From assembly GCA_949152475.1 (NCBI GenBank), contig OX424570.1, forward strand, positions 7,428,181 to 7,492,180: DNA of 64,000 nucleotides. Direction: 5' to 3'. Under the pieces are notes generated by a model. It worked only from the letters and a program-made list of their open reading frames with translations. It searched no databases and was not told the DNA's origin. The position numbers and the translations under genes were made by a program. Within the stretch, counting starts at the first letter, position 1. Each line of letters starts with the position of its first letter. The stretch comes from Terebella lapidaria (lineage: Eukaryota; Annelida; Polychaeta; Terebellida; Terebellidae). Of the stretch, positions 1 through 13,200 are shown one piece after another.

Positions 1-2639
1 TCATAAGAATCCATCCTGAAGAGATGGGACGGATCATTCGCAGAGGAATCGCGCTGGCATTTCATTGAGAGATAAATATATTCTGAGTAATAAAAACAGT
101 CTGAAAAGTTACTCTTTTTACCCCTTTTTGTGTATGAGGAGCACACAAATGAAAATTACGCAGTGACTGAATCTATATGATTTAATCTATATTTGAGGCT
201 GTAATGAATAGATAGAGGGACCACGAGAGCCAAAACTGAAACAATATATAGTGCCCATTAAGTGAGTGAGTCCTGAGGAGGTCCTGCATAAAAGTTGCCT
301 AGTTGAGACTTCCTGAATTCTTCTAAATCTAATTTTCAGGATACTCCAGAGACGTTCACGTAATTCAGCAACCACCGAATTTCGTGATTCAGCACCCACT
401 GAGTCTATTACAATATTCGATATTTTTTTATGATTGAGGAAAGCCTCTTATTTCTGAAAATGAAACGATAACTATACGACCACGTAACCAATAGGCAACA
501 GGAAAGAATAATTACCGAGTACGTCTGCAAAGTATTTTGCCGGGCACGTGCGTTGAATCAGGGGAACACATATGTCGAATGTCGGACAGTTGATGGATGT
601 TTTTATAAATACAAATTTGATGTTATGTTACTCCTGCAATCGATTACTTAACAAACATTACGCCATGTAAATGGAAACGTTACAGAGATGATGCTTGCAG
701 GTATATGACATAAAATGAAAAACAACAACACTATTATATTCAATGATGGACACCAAATCTCAATAGTCAGGAACTTGAGCCTTGAGCGATGGACCTTTGT
801 AGGTTATTACTATGCAATTTCCATGATCTAATTATGAATATTCCAACATTATCCCCCCCCCCCCCCCCCCCACATTATTATCATAACATCATATACCTCA
901 GATTCGTCATCATCGAAGATACTAATAATTGACTTTGTGATGTAATCTTCAAGATCGATAAGTTTCCAAGAACACTACAGTTTTTCTAGGCGACGACAAT
1001 GACAACTACTAGAATACATTTCATGGACTAGATTTAGATCCATGAATAACTGAATTATAAAAATACATGTACATAATGTTGAAGACGTAATGTTTTATCA
1101 CTTCAAAAGGTACACGTATGTTTGCTTTCGAACCAGGCAATTGCCATATTTACCCGAATTCATCAAGCTGTAATACAGTTGTGGCATATGAATGGACTTT
1201 CTGGATGCAAGACACCGACACCTGTCGACACCTGCTGGCATGCACTGGTCACACTGTATCCACACTCTTTCGGTACCTGCACCGTTTGCTCTCTTGCAAA
1301 CAGGACATGAAAGAAAATTCGTCTTTTCGGAGGTACTTTCACTTTTTTTGTTTGGTTTTACCTCTATTTCCTCTGTTTTTTTTTCTGCCCTTGCATGCCG
1401 ACTTTCAATCGTTCTCTAATGGCATTTTTCTTTCTTTTCAGCGATGATATTGTTACACTTAACTAATCAACAACCAGCTGGGGTCTTGGAAAGCTTCAAC
1501 AATTTCGATTTTGGTTCCAAGGTGTTATCTTGGGGAAAAAACCCTAAACCATTCTTCCCAAGCAGTCGTTCATCCATGCCTTCTCCTGGTCGATCCAGAT
1601 ATAGTATTTCCTTAACCATCTGGCATTTAGCGCTGTGTAGGTTCCACCCCCCCCCCCCCCCCTCCATCCCCCTCACCGCCTACAATCATAAGGACACAGC
1701 AACACCAAGAGCACTACATTATACAAGTGCACTTACAGATTCCCGTGACTGGGACGTACGCCCAGGTTCTAGACCCTTTTCTGGGCACTACCTTCACTTG
1801 GCCTATGCTGGAACTAAAAACAAGTCTCACGATTTGTTCATCAAAATGATCAGAAACGATTGGTTTATTCGTTACTTACAACTGAAGTGTAGATGTTGTC
1901 TCGGGTGTTCTCAGTGAGATGATACTTGGTGGGGTGACGTTTTTTAGTCCCAAAAACCACTCCTTTGCGGAATGATGTCCTCAACTTTAGGTCCTTGACG
2001 GTTTGTCTATTTCAAGCAAGCAATTACAACTTTCATTAACCTGTTTGTTGTCGACAAAGTTTGTTGACCATGAGTGGCAAAATCGTACGTAGGCTAGGCC
2101 TACCTGTCCTTTTGCATCACTGCACTCTGCTCACGCCGAATCCTAAGTCTGCAGCGTCTTGCGTCCGCCTAACAGTTCCTGCTTCACCACCACTGGAAGC
2201 GCTGGAAACCTAGATCAACCAAAAGCTGTCCGAATTTACGTCAGCAAACTCCTCTTTGGTCAATATTAACGTTTTGCAGGATACGTTGAAAAAATTTGGA
2301 TGTCAATCGTCAGCCTCGTCACTTGTTCCAGGGTATAGCAAGTTGAGTTGGATGAAATAGTATTATCTAAATTTATTATGTAGTGAAGATTTGTGGCTGT
2401 ATTGATTGTTATATTTCTTTGTTTATTGTTGGTTTGTTATTCATGACACGACACGCTAGTGATGTGTTTAAGGGATGTGATGAACTCTTTCGTATTTCGA
2501 AAATTTGAGTTAGAAAACATTACTGAGGATAGATTGTTCAGTCAATTATCTGCTCAAAGCAACGCGATAAATATCACTTTCGTCCTCTGATATTGTTAAA
2601 TTCTCGAATAGTATCATCATACTTTCCACTTGTTCACTA
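1..2639. other. Non-coding stretch, no gene seen
   Basis: I see no credible gene. Open frames are short, lack conserved motifs and have skewed composition, such as a proline run created by a poly(C) tract near 1646-1661. A second poly(C) tract lies at 853-871. Around 2050-2340 the plus strand is less AT-rich and carries a frame from an ATG near 2070, interrupted once by a stop, with a helix-like stretch. It matches no family I know and could be an exon remnant or chance. Otherwise this is unstructured AT-rich DNA. Confidence 0.5.
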
Positions 2640-5277
2640 ATGTATGATTATGTATTAAGTATCTTTCGAGTGTATAACGTAAATATAGATAATGATCACC
2701 AGACTACCATTCAAGTTGAACAAATGGGTCTGGCATACATTAACATTGTACGCCCAGTCCCTGACATATTGATATTTCATGTGTTAATCAGATTGCAGGA
2801 TGCGGTAAATCAACACATGCCTGCCCAGGTGCTTCAACACACATTTCAATATTTCATTTGTTCCATTATTTTGACAATACCTAACCATGGGAACTATTGA
2901 GGAAGTATTTTTTTTTGCTCATTTGATAAATGTTTTCGTTGTTCATTAATGCATATTTTACATTGACGCATCAGCTTTGTTTACATGGTGTTTTACTGAT
3001 GTTGTTTGTTCTGCATATTGTGCCATTTTGAAATATAAAAATGCCTTTGAGTGACATTCTCATGCAAGTATTATCATTACACCACTCACATGTATCAAAA
3101 ACTCCATAGTTGTAAAATCAAAGCAGTTTTGCCCCTACGTTCAATACACGTGTCATTGTTGTGAATATACCGTTATCATACTGATTGTGACAGCAAAAAA
3201 AAAACACAATCAACATATGTAATTTGCAGTCTGTGACTCCTAGTATGGTATGAATCACCTGTCACACTGATCTTTTGATATTTGAGAACCGGCGTAGGAC
3301 ATTTGATGATAACTGCAATTCATCCGTTTAGCCAATATCAGTGTCGAGTTGAAGGGCAGTTATTTCATTTAGCATTCGTCACTGTTTCATCCGGAACAGG
3401 GTGTACATACTGATATATAATGTGTGCCATCTTTAGCAGGATCCTGTCTGACAGACATGATCAATCAAGTCTTTTGTTCCCGTCTCGCCCCTTGACATAG
3501 TGACCAGCTTGTGATGCATGATCTGACATTCTGAAATGGTCCACAGCCTGGAATTCATGTTAATTATGTGGTATCTGTTGGAGACGCACCACCCAAGGGG
3601 GGATTACTTGAAAGGTTTGATGTTGCTATTTATTGCAGGCATTAGGTGCCGTTTCCCATTGTGGCAGACAGTGTTGACCAACCTCGAAACACTAAATCGA
3701 GATAAATTGGTACCACGTTTAATGAAATGGCACGTAAGTATGGCTGTGCGTCTCCCTCGTATAGTCTGCATCAGTGGTATTATTAAAATCCCAACTATAA
3801 ACATGTATTTTGTTTGTGAAATCTCGAGAGGGAACAACATATGATAAATCATGTGTAGTTGTGTGAATGTGACATATTACCCACCAAGCAATCGGATTGT
3901 GGTTCCATAAATGCATATATTAGCTGGACAATAATCCTGTACCCAACGATTAGGATATATACGAGATTTTCGTCAACGGAACTACCGTACGTTTCAATCG
4001 TGATGGCATATATTTCTTGGGATATATCCTGCAATAATATTTCATGCCACTGAAACTCTTAATACCTATGCATAGTTAATTTGATACTTGTCAGGAACAA
4101 ATTAGCTCTACAAAGAATATCAACAAGCAATAGTGGGATAAGTGTCACGATGTTACCAAATGACAGTTATTTCACCATTCCAGACTGGTGATTGCCATCT
4201 TCTTTCCGGTTCTTGTGACCTGTGTCCGGTCCACATGTTACACCTGTTTCAGACTAGACTCGGGGGGGGGGGGGGGGGGAGGAGGTCTTTCATTTGCAGC
4301 CTTGATAGTCCCAGTAGGAACGCCATTTTCTTGTGATACCAATGGATGTTCTTTTCTGCAATTGATGTTTTTGTTTCAAATTTCTCGAGATGGTTTTTGT
4401 AATAGGTAAACAGGCAAGATGAATGATGACTTTGTCACCAAATGTCAGTTTGCTATCGGGCGTTTCAGACAGTCTGGTGATCATAGAGTGAATCTCGACT
4501 AATGTATATAATATATATTAGTATGTCTACGAATGACTCTTTTTTGTGCTGGGGTTTCATTTGTCCGTAGATGAAAATGTAACATTGTACCCTGCAGAAG
4601 GACGATAGACCACACATTAATTTACGTTGTGGTATTACAAATGACGCAGAAGAGTGGGAGCTTTTATGGCTTGCTCGTAAGCGCCAATGATCAGAAGCAT
4701 CAACTTGACATTTATTCCTGAAACTTGGCAGGAACATGATATAGATATAAGGGTGCTCCCGATTCGAGATGAACAAATGGTCCTCTACACTTGGCTCAAA
4801 ATAAAGCTCAATAACCTAAAACCATGAACTAATGGCCAAGAACATCACAGTCAGGGTAATGTTTAGAAATCGCCATGTCATAGAAGCTCGAAGACTAAAA
4901 GGATTCTTCTCGAAGTGTTATATTCATTGTCTTGTAACTCTCGATCACACTGAGAGATTCACGTGTCTCGGTCTACTCTGTCCGATGAAATTGGTACCCG
5001 ATTGGCAGTTTTGGATACGCACGTGTGTCCCAGTCATCGATGAAAATCACAATCTTGATGTTTCCTAATAAGTTTTTAAAGCAAAGAATCATTCTCAGCT
5101 GGTCCGATTACCGCTGGTTTGTTAATGAAATTTGCAGCTCAGTATACTCGATAATCCCACAATGTTTCTGAACATTACATCAGTGTAATAAGTATCCATG
5201 AATGAATGATATTTTGACTGCACTTTGGATTCCATTGATCACAAACAGGTCATATTGGCAGACAATGCGGGAAAATA

Positions 5278-5545
5278 CTGCATCTCATCTTTTTGTTGAG
5301 TCGAATACAGTTTCAAATTTAGTTCATTTCCTTTCTGGGAAGCATAATTAGGTCATCAAGATCAGACGGCCATTGACCTTTAATGATGGAGTTGAGGTCA
5401 GAGAGAATGCAGCCATGTGGGGAAACATTACTGCCTCGCATCTTTCTGTTGAGTCGAATATTCGTATACAACTTCAAAGTTAGTTCATTTCCTTTCCAAG
5501 GAAGCATATTTAGGTCATCAATATCGGACGTGCATTGTAGCGTAT
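5278..5545. repeat. Two-copy direct repeat of about 160 bp
   Basis: A segment beginning near 5278 (CATCT, TTTTGTTGAGTCGAATA, then TTAGTTCATTTCCTTTC and AGGTCATCAA) is repeated with about 158 bp offset at 5436-5540. The spacer also contains AGGTCA-like words. No coding potential is apparent. Confidence 0.6.
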
Positions 5546-8419
5546 GTATAGCATATGTTCGGCTCTTTGTTGTAAATTTGTGTTCAACTTTTAGCAAAAA
5601 AGCTACTGGGTTGATGGACAATAAGAGGCTGGTGTAGTACGCCACTTTTGAGGACACAGTCAGCGCGAATTATAGATATAGATGATATATATATAGTATG
5701 GAAATATCCGAAGATACTTTTTGTGATATGGCAACAGAGATCAACTACAGAACAAAATATATGCCATTATATATCCCTGTCTTTGTGCCTTGTGATTGTA
5801 TATAATGGGGTGGCATGGAGGTTAACAAGGTAGCGTCCGCTATGGTGGACACAATAATGCTATATAAGGTGCATTTCTCAAGTCCTTACATTGAAACTAA
5901 TAAAATTATCTCAATTTTGTAGAGACCAATGTTTGTTTTGTCTCAGCGTGCTTCCAATATCAAATATTAAAATGGAAAATCTCTATTTTGCTGTTATTCA
6001 GGCCTGGAATCTGACTTTTGTGATAACTATTATGTATTACTGTACTGTGTGCATACATTGATGTGATAGTCACCAATTTTACAATTTACATGCATTCTTT
6101 ATAGATTTTTCCAACTGATATTTATTCGATATTTTTGTCTACTTTAAAACTGAGAGCAACAGCTTTTCACCGAACATCAAAGATCGATAAATCCGAGTCC
6201 ACTACTTGTGTCTAGTCGAAAGCGTGCTCAAGATCAGACGGCTTCTGCTGAGGCCGGATGAGGGAAGAGAGGCCAAAAGAAGTTGAACGAACTTCTGGTC
6301 ATTGACCTTTATCATGGAATTGTGGTCTGGAAAAATGCAACCACTTGACAAAGTCAGTGTAAATGTCCAGAATTATATTCTGGAAAATAATTTAGTTTCA
6401 AATAATAACCACGTGCATCAACACATGTCCGCCTATGTAGTTCAACACACCTTTCAATATTTATTTATTCAATGTATTCAACTAGTGGGAATATTAGGGT
6501 AAGGGTAAATTGTTGCTCATTTGTTAAAGCTGCTACCTTCGAATGTTCAAAACCCATTTTTTGCTTAACACATCTAATGCAATATAACAAAAGGTGTGCT
6601 CAATGATTTTGATGATTACAGTCCGTCCGAGTTGTCTTTTCATCCGTTTTAGTGCTCATTTTGTACTGGTTTCGTAAATAAAACAAATTAAAACAAACGA
6701 AGTGTATCCATCAAACCCAAATGTAAACAAACGCTCAAATCACGCTTAAAAGTCCACATCGGGTACACTTTCCAGTTAGTATGTGCATATATAGTGTAGT
6801 TATGAGAAAATAATCAGTGATATACCATGATGTGCGTGGAATGTCAGTCTATCTCGCATTTCTATGCTTTGTTTACTGTAGGAACTGCCTGTTCAAATGA
6901 GCAAAATTTCCCTGAGGACTGGTTATTTTCATTACATTTGATGTGAATATGTTTCAGTCAGTTAGTTTAGTAAGTTTAATATGAAATATGGTTTTAAAAA
7001 ATATTGACTGGTTCGAAGGCAGGTGCTTTAAATGCTGATCGTTGTTCATAAATTTATATTTCACATTGATGCTTTGGATATGTTTCATGACTTATCATGA
7101 TGTGATTTCCTCGAGATGTCAACTGTTGCATTTCTCCTGCACGTATTATCAATACTCCACTTAATATGTACCAGAGTCTCCACTGTCACCAAGTCAAAGC
7201 AGTTTTACTCCTACATAATGTGACAACATAATCAGCATTTGTAGCCTAGTTGTGTCTCCCAATATGGCATGATTCACCAGTCATATCTGTCTTATGACAT
7301 TTGTTAGAGAGCCGTTTACTTCATTTGGCACTGGTCATTTTTTCACACCAGGGGGTATATAAAAAACGTGCTACATTTAGCAGTAGCATATCTGTCAGAC
7401 AGGATACATCTGGTCATTTGTTCCCTTCTCACCCTCTGTATCCTGAATAGAGTGGCAAGCTTGTGAAACATGATCTGACATTGTCGGCAGGCTGAAATTC
7501 ATGCTAATTAGGTGGTATCTGTAATAAGCACGACACCCAGATGTGGGACACTCGCATGGTTTGATGTTGCTATTTATTGCAGGCATTAGGTGTAGGTTCC
7601 CGTGGTGAACTAAAATGATGACCAGACCTTGAAATACTAAAATCGAGATAAATTGGTGCCACGATTCATCAAATGTCAACTGGATTTGGCTGAGTGACTC
7701 CCTCGTGTATCAATACCCCCATTAAACATGTACATTGAACATGTTTATAAAATTGCGAGTAGAAGCCAGATGTGATCATTCATGTGTTTTTGTATCAAGG
7801 CGGGATATCACCCACCAAACAATTGAATCGTGGCTTCATAGGTGCGGATATCACCTGGACAATCATCCTCTACACAACAGTGTATATTTCATGAGCGATT
7901 TCACCAATAGGATGAAAACCGACTACCATATGTTTGAATCTTGATTGTAAAATACACTACAATAATATATTTCCTGCTTGGAACTTCACTACCCATCCCT
8001 TTAGTCATGAATAATTCATTTTATTTCCAGGGAGTAGTTCTACAAAGAATAAAAACCAGAAATAGTTGGCGAAATTGTCATGATGTTAACAAATGACTGT
8101 TATTTCACCATTCCAGACCGGCGAGTGCCATCTTCATTCCAGTTCTTGTGGCATGTATCCGGTTCACGACAGGAGTCCTGTCATCTTACAGACCAGACTC
8201 CGGGTGTATATGCCAGGTTCTTGAATCAAATCTTATGGAGTAGAAAGATATTATATGTAGTGTGTAACTGTAAGTACCCAGCAAAAGAGGCACTCCCTTG
8301 TGATATTTTGTCTGATATGTTGTTTTTTGCAATGGATGATTTTGTTAGATTCTAGAACGGTATCATATTACTTTCCCTTGTACGTTTAATTTTTCGAGTG
8401 TATCTTGTTGTAGATGAAA

Positions 8420-8930
8420 CAAAATGATAGTGACTACCGGACTACTATTCAACTTGGTGTCCCAACCGAGGTTTGAAAGAGCTTCGTTGTTGTTCCAAAT
8501 GGTGTATTTAGGCATACTATTGGCACCATTAAAGTCTTGTGTTGTTGCAAATAGATTCACATTCGTACAACTGAGCCGATGTCAATGCGGGTGGATGTTG
8601 AATCCATCACAGATGATAGCATAAACTCACAAGCCTTTTGGCTTATGATTAGGTAATGATGTTCCTGTCATACATTTATTCCATGGGGAGTGATTCGGAT
8701 TTCTGAAATGTTGATATGTTGTCGAGCAGTTGTTTACTAATTACATCAGGTGTACGGTAGAAACGAACTACATCTCATACATTGTATGTTCCTGGAGGAG
8801 CCAGTTTTTTTTAGATCAAAGAGTTGGTTGGGCTTCATTCCTATTAAAAAATGGTGTATTTAGGGTTTGCTGTCGGCATCATCAAATTCCTGTTGTATTG
8901 CTGGTAATAGGTTGATACTCACATTCTGAG
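8420..8930 (+). mobile_element. Copy of the 0.5 kb element with terminal direct repeats (diverged)
   Basis: A diverged approximately 140-bp repeat (about 8430-8560) is followed by a spacer of about 220 bp and a second copy (about 8795-8930, ending GGTTGATACTCACA). The order matches the intact copy at 55021-55528. The spacer keeps recognisable words such as GGTGTACGGTAGAAAC. It is non-coding and old compared with the copy at 55 kb. Confidence 0.45.
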
Positions 8931-10249
8931 TTTTTACATTTATGCTCATGACACATTGACATTCCATGTGGTAATCAGATTGTAGGCTGTATCCTCTTAC
9001 TCACAATCCAATATTTCATTTGTTGCATGTATTATGAGCTATTCATCAACAAGTATGAATATTGATTGAGTGCAATTAATTGGTCATTTGTTAAATGCCA
9101 TTACTTGCTCATTAATTTTTATTTTCACATTGATGTATCCACTATATATATTGCATGACGCTGTTTGGTATACTTTGCCTAGAGCTATTTCCATATATAC
9201 CACCCTTACGCCAAGATCCGAGCCAACAAGAGATGTTAATATAAGCACATGCTTGTTCGTCAATTGTTGTAAAATAAATAAAGTTTAGTTTAAATTTTCT
9301 TTTCATATGGGTTTCTTGAGATGTGGACAAGAGACATTTATCATGTACGTATTTCCATTACACCTCCATGATCCATGCCAGTTTGACAGCACAAAACATA
9401 ATCAGCATTTGTAGTTTACATGGTTTATGACTCCCAATACAGTATGACTTATCAGTCGCGCCTGCCCTATGACATTTGAGAACCGGCATTGGACATTTGT
9501 CGAGAAATGCACATCATCCTTTCGAGGCATATATCAGTGTATAGTCAAAGGGCAGTTTACTTCATTTGTCACTAGTCACTGTCATCTACACCAGGCGGTA
9601 TACTAGTATAGAGAATGTGCCACAATTAGCACGAGCCTATATATCTGTCAGACAGGATTAGTCAGGTGCTTAGTTATCGTCTCCCTCCTGAGTCCTAAAT
9701 AGATTGACCAGCTTTGTGATTCGTGATCTGACATGGTCTGCAGCCTAAAACTCATGCTAATTAGGAGGTATCTGCAAGAAGCACGCCAACCAAGTATGGG
9801 ACATTCTATTAAAGGTTTGATTTTGCTATTTATTGCAGGCATTACGTGTAGTTCCCCGTGGTCAATTAAAGTGCTGACCGGACCTCGAAATACTGAATCG
9901 AGATAAATTGGTTTCACGTTTGATCAAGTGAAATGGATTTGGCTGATTGTCCCTTGTGTAGTCTGCACTAGTGCTATCATCACCATACTCACAAATACTT
10001 GCTGTATATCTGATGTCAGTTTCTCAGTTCCTGTTTTGTTCAAGCAATCAATATGCATTGTTGAAGTTACAGAGTTCAAAAGCAGTGTACAAGCGGTTTT
10101 GTGAAGTAGCAGCATTTGTAGAAATACATCTTATCCATTTTTACCCATGGTGTTGTGTCTGAGTTTTTATACTAATGTTTTGTGTCTTCTCCTCTGTGTG
10201 TTTCACGACTGAATGCCTAAAGTAATAGAAGATTCAAAGAAGCCAATAA

Positions 10250-13200
10250 TCCTCGCCAGTTATAATCATGCAACTAATCGAAATGCTGAGAAACGTGTCA
10301 TCGCGAACTGTTCGCGTGTAAAAGTATGTGGGTATATGGGTTTGTAATTTCCTAATCAATTATGTCGTGTTACCCGATAAGTTTAATAGGTGAGCAATTT
10401 CTATAGGCGAGCATGACAATGTATACAGTATTATATTACTTTCGAAAAAAAAAATAACCCGATTCATCGCGTGCCTACCTATGACTTTGGATGACACCAG
10501 GGACTAATTAAAAGCAAACACCCAATTTAGCAGAAATGTCTCTGTCAGACATGATATGTCAGGCCTTTGTTCCATTCCAACCCACGAGTCCCCCAAGGGA
10601 GTTGTCATGACCCCAACTGTGTAACAACCCACGATATAAGGCAATGAAACGATATCACAGTCTTGTCAGTGGTAACACATCTTTGTCATGTACGAACGAT
10701 ATGTAGCTGGACATAACTGTAGATCCTGGAACCAAATAGTCACGCAATTGCCATAAAATAAGAACTTCTGTTTGTGCAATGTGTTGGCCACTATGTTTGC
10801 ACGATCAGAAGTGTACATGTAGGAATCAGTATTAAGTACATAATAAATTTATAGTTGAATTGCATAGAGAATCCCGGTGTATTAATATAATTTTATACCC
10901 AAGTTCACTGCTACATTACCAGCCACACATCCTTTGCTCATTTTTGAAAAATAGAAAAAGAAGAAACAGCATTATGCATTGCACATATTTTGTGTCATGT
11001 AAACATGTTCCACCTTGCTTTCATCACCATGACATCTCCTTTTAACTGGACAATCATTCTCTGCAAAATGTTTAGGATATACGTGTGTTGAGATCTTCGT
11101 CAATTGAACGAATCCAAGTACCTTCAGTTCGCATTGTACAGTATTAGGTTTGTACTTAGATTCATACCACTGAGCTGATGTCACTGCTGGTGAACGTTAA
11201 GTTTGTCCCAGGTGTGCCATCAACTCAGTAGCCTTTTGGCTTGTAATTAAGTACTCATATACTTATATTATCATGGGGATTTTCACATTATTTTGATATG
11301 TTGCTGGGCATTTGTGTACTAATTCCATCAGTTGTACCGTAGAAACAAGCACTATCTGCCCCAGGCAAAGCCGGTGTGTCTTTGGATAAACTATTTGATC
11401 TGGCTTAATTTCGATTCCAAAATGTTGTGTTTTAGGTTTGATGTTGGCATCATCCGAACCCTGTATTGCTGGTAATAGGTTGATATTTACATTCTGACTG
11501 TGAATATTGTGTGCTCAATCTCTTGACACATTGACATTATATTTGGTAATCAGATTGCAGGTTGTGTCCGCCTACTCATATTTGAATATTTCATTCCTGG
11601 CAAATATTTTGATATATTTATCAACAAGTGTGAATATTGATTGAGTGTAATTCATTGCTCATTCGTTAAACGATACAGTGTAGTTATTGCTCGTTAAGGT
11701 ATATTTCACATTGATGCATCGGCTATGGATATTGCATGAACATTTCACGATGTTCTTCGCCTAGCGTTATTTTCATATTGTTTCCATGAGATGTGGACAA
11801 GTGATATTCTTTTCAATGTATTACCATCGCATGACTAGCTATAGATGAATCCGTTGTTCCAAAATGAAAACAGTTTTTCTCGACATAAAACGTGCCGTTT
11901 GTTGTGAATATACCATTATCATTATTCATTGTAGATAAAACATAATCAGAAATTGTAGTCTGTGACTCCCAATATGGTATGAATCACACAGTCATTGGAC
12001 ATTGAGAACGGGCATTGAACATTTTATGATAACTGCAATTCACTATACACTGATTGAATATACATTGATCTAGGCCTCAAAGGGCAGTCTACTTCTTTTG
12101 TCACTAGTCACTCTATCATCTGAACCAGGCGGTATACTAGTATACAACATGTGTCACAATTAGCACTAACCTATCTGTAAGAATGTCAAGTCTTTTGTTA
12201 TCGTCTCCCTCTGTAGTCCTGAAGAGAGTGACCAGTTTGTGATTCATGTTCTGACATGGACTGCAGTCTGAAATTGGTGATCAGGTGTGAGACACTGGAA
12301 AAGTTTGATGTTGCTATTCATTGCACACATTACGTTCGAAGAGTTGACAAAACATTAAAATACTAAATCGAGAAAATCAGGTGGGACTTTTACTGAATGT
12401 CTCCCTTTTGTAGTCTGCACTAATGTTTATTTTCATCATCCTCACTAAACATGTACTTGTATTTTATTTGTTTTGTACATGTATTTTGTTTTAATTGCGG
12501 GCAAGAACCATATCTGGCGAATCATCCTAGCTATGTCAGGCAGAATACCACCCTTCGAGCAATTGTATTGTGGTTTCATATGTGCAATTATCACATGGCC
12601 ACTCATCCCTTACGCAATAGTTGATATTTTATGAGATAATTCATCCACTGAATAAAAAACAACTGTCATGTGTTTGAATCTTGATGGTAACAACCCTGCA
12701 AAAATATTTACTGACAATGAAACTGTTCTTACCCATCCCTCTGTTGATGTACGCCAGTGTCTTTCGATAAGGTATTTTGTCGGGCTTTGTTTCTGTTCCA
12801 AAATGTTGTATTTTACATTTGTTATTGGAATCATCAAAATTTGGCTGAATTGGTGGCAATAGATTGATACTTACATAGTTATTTCGTTACTTGTCAGGAA
12901 TAATGTAGTTACGAATACGAGCTAGCCATAGTGGGCTTAATTTTCATGATGTCACCAAACGACTGTTATTTCACCATTTCAGACTGGCGAGTGCCATCTT
13001 CAATCCAGTTCTCGTGCCCTGTGTCGGGCCCCCATGTCACAGACCACACTAATGGAGTCAAATGTCAAGTTTCCCGATTGGATCTAATAGTAGGAGAAAT
13101 GTTTAGTTTGTATTGAAGTCATAATTAAGCCAAAGAGCCAGGAAATTTATGAAGACTTTGTCACCAAATGTCAGTTTGCTCTTGGAAGATCGGGACTGAT

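Larger units (their letters stand above)
2640..10250. repeat. Diverged copies of the macro-repeat modules
   Basis: No gene is visible. The same non-coding modules recur in the same order. Module M1 contains the phrase TGACCAGCTTGTGATTC and lies near 3280-3600, 7300-7560 and 9480-9800. Module M2 contains GCAGGCATTA and GATAAATTGGT and lies near 3615-3830, 7560-7740 and 9820-9980. Module M3, around CACCCACCAA, lies near 3830-4030 and 7745-7945. Module M4, around TTATTTCACCATTCCAGAC, lies near 4145 and 8080. Module M6, around AATTTACGTTGTGG, lies near 4590-4760. These copies are more diverged than those in the two units downstream. A poly(G) run sits at 4261-4279. I infer repeated segmental duplication of a 3-6 kb unit. 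Confidence 0.6.

Noticed and set aside
1444-1917. 157-residue plus-strand frame with a proline run
   Set aside because: The proline run comes from a poly(C) tract, the rest has no domain or conservation signal, and no splice or start context supports it.
2060-2345. Coding-like plus-strand frame with LEALET and INQKLSEFTSANSSLVNINV
   Set aside because: Contains an internal stop, has no recognisable family and no convincing splice sites; left as a remark only.
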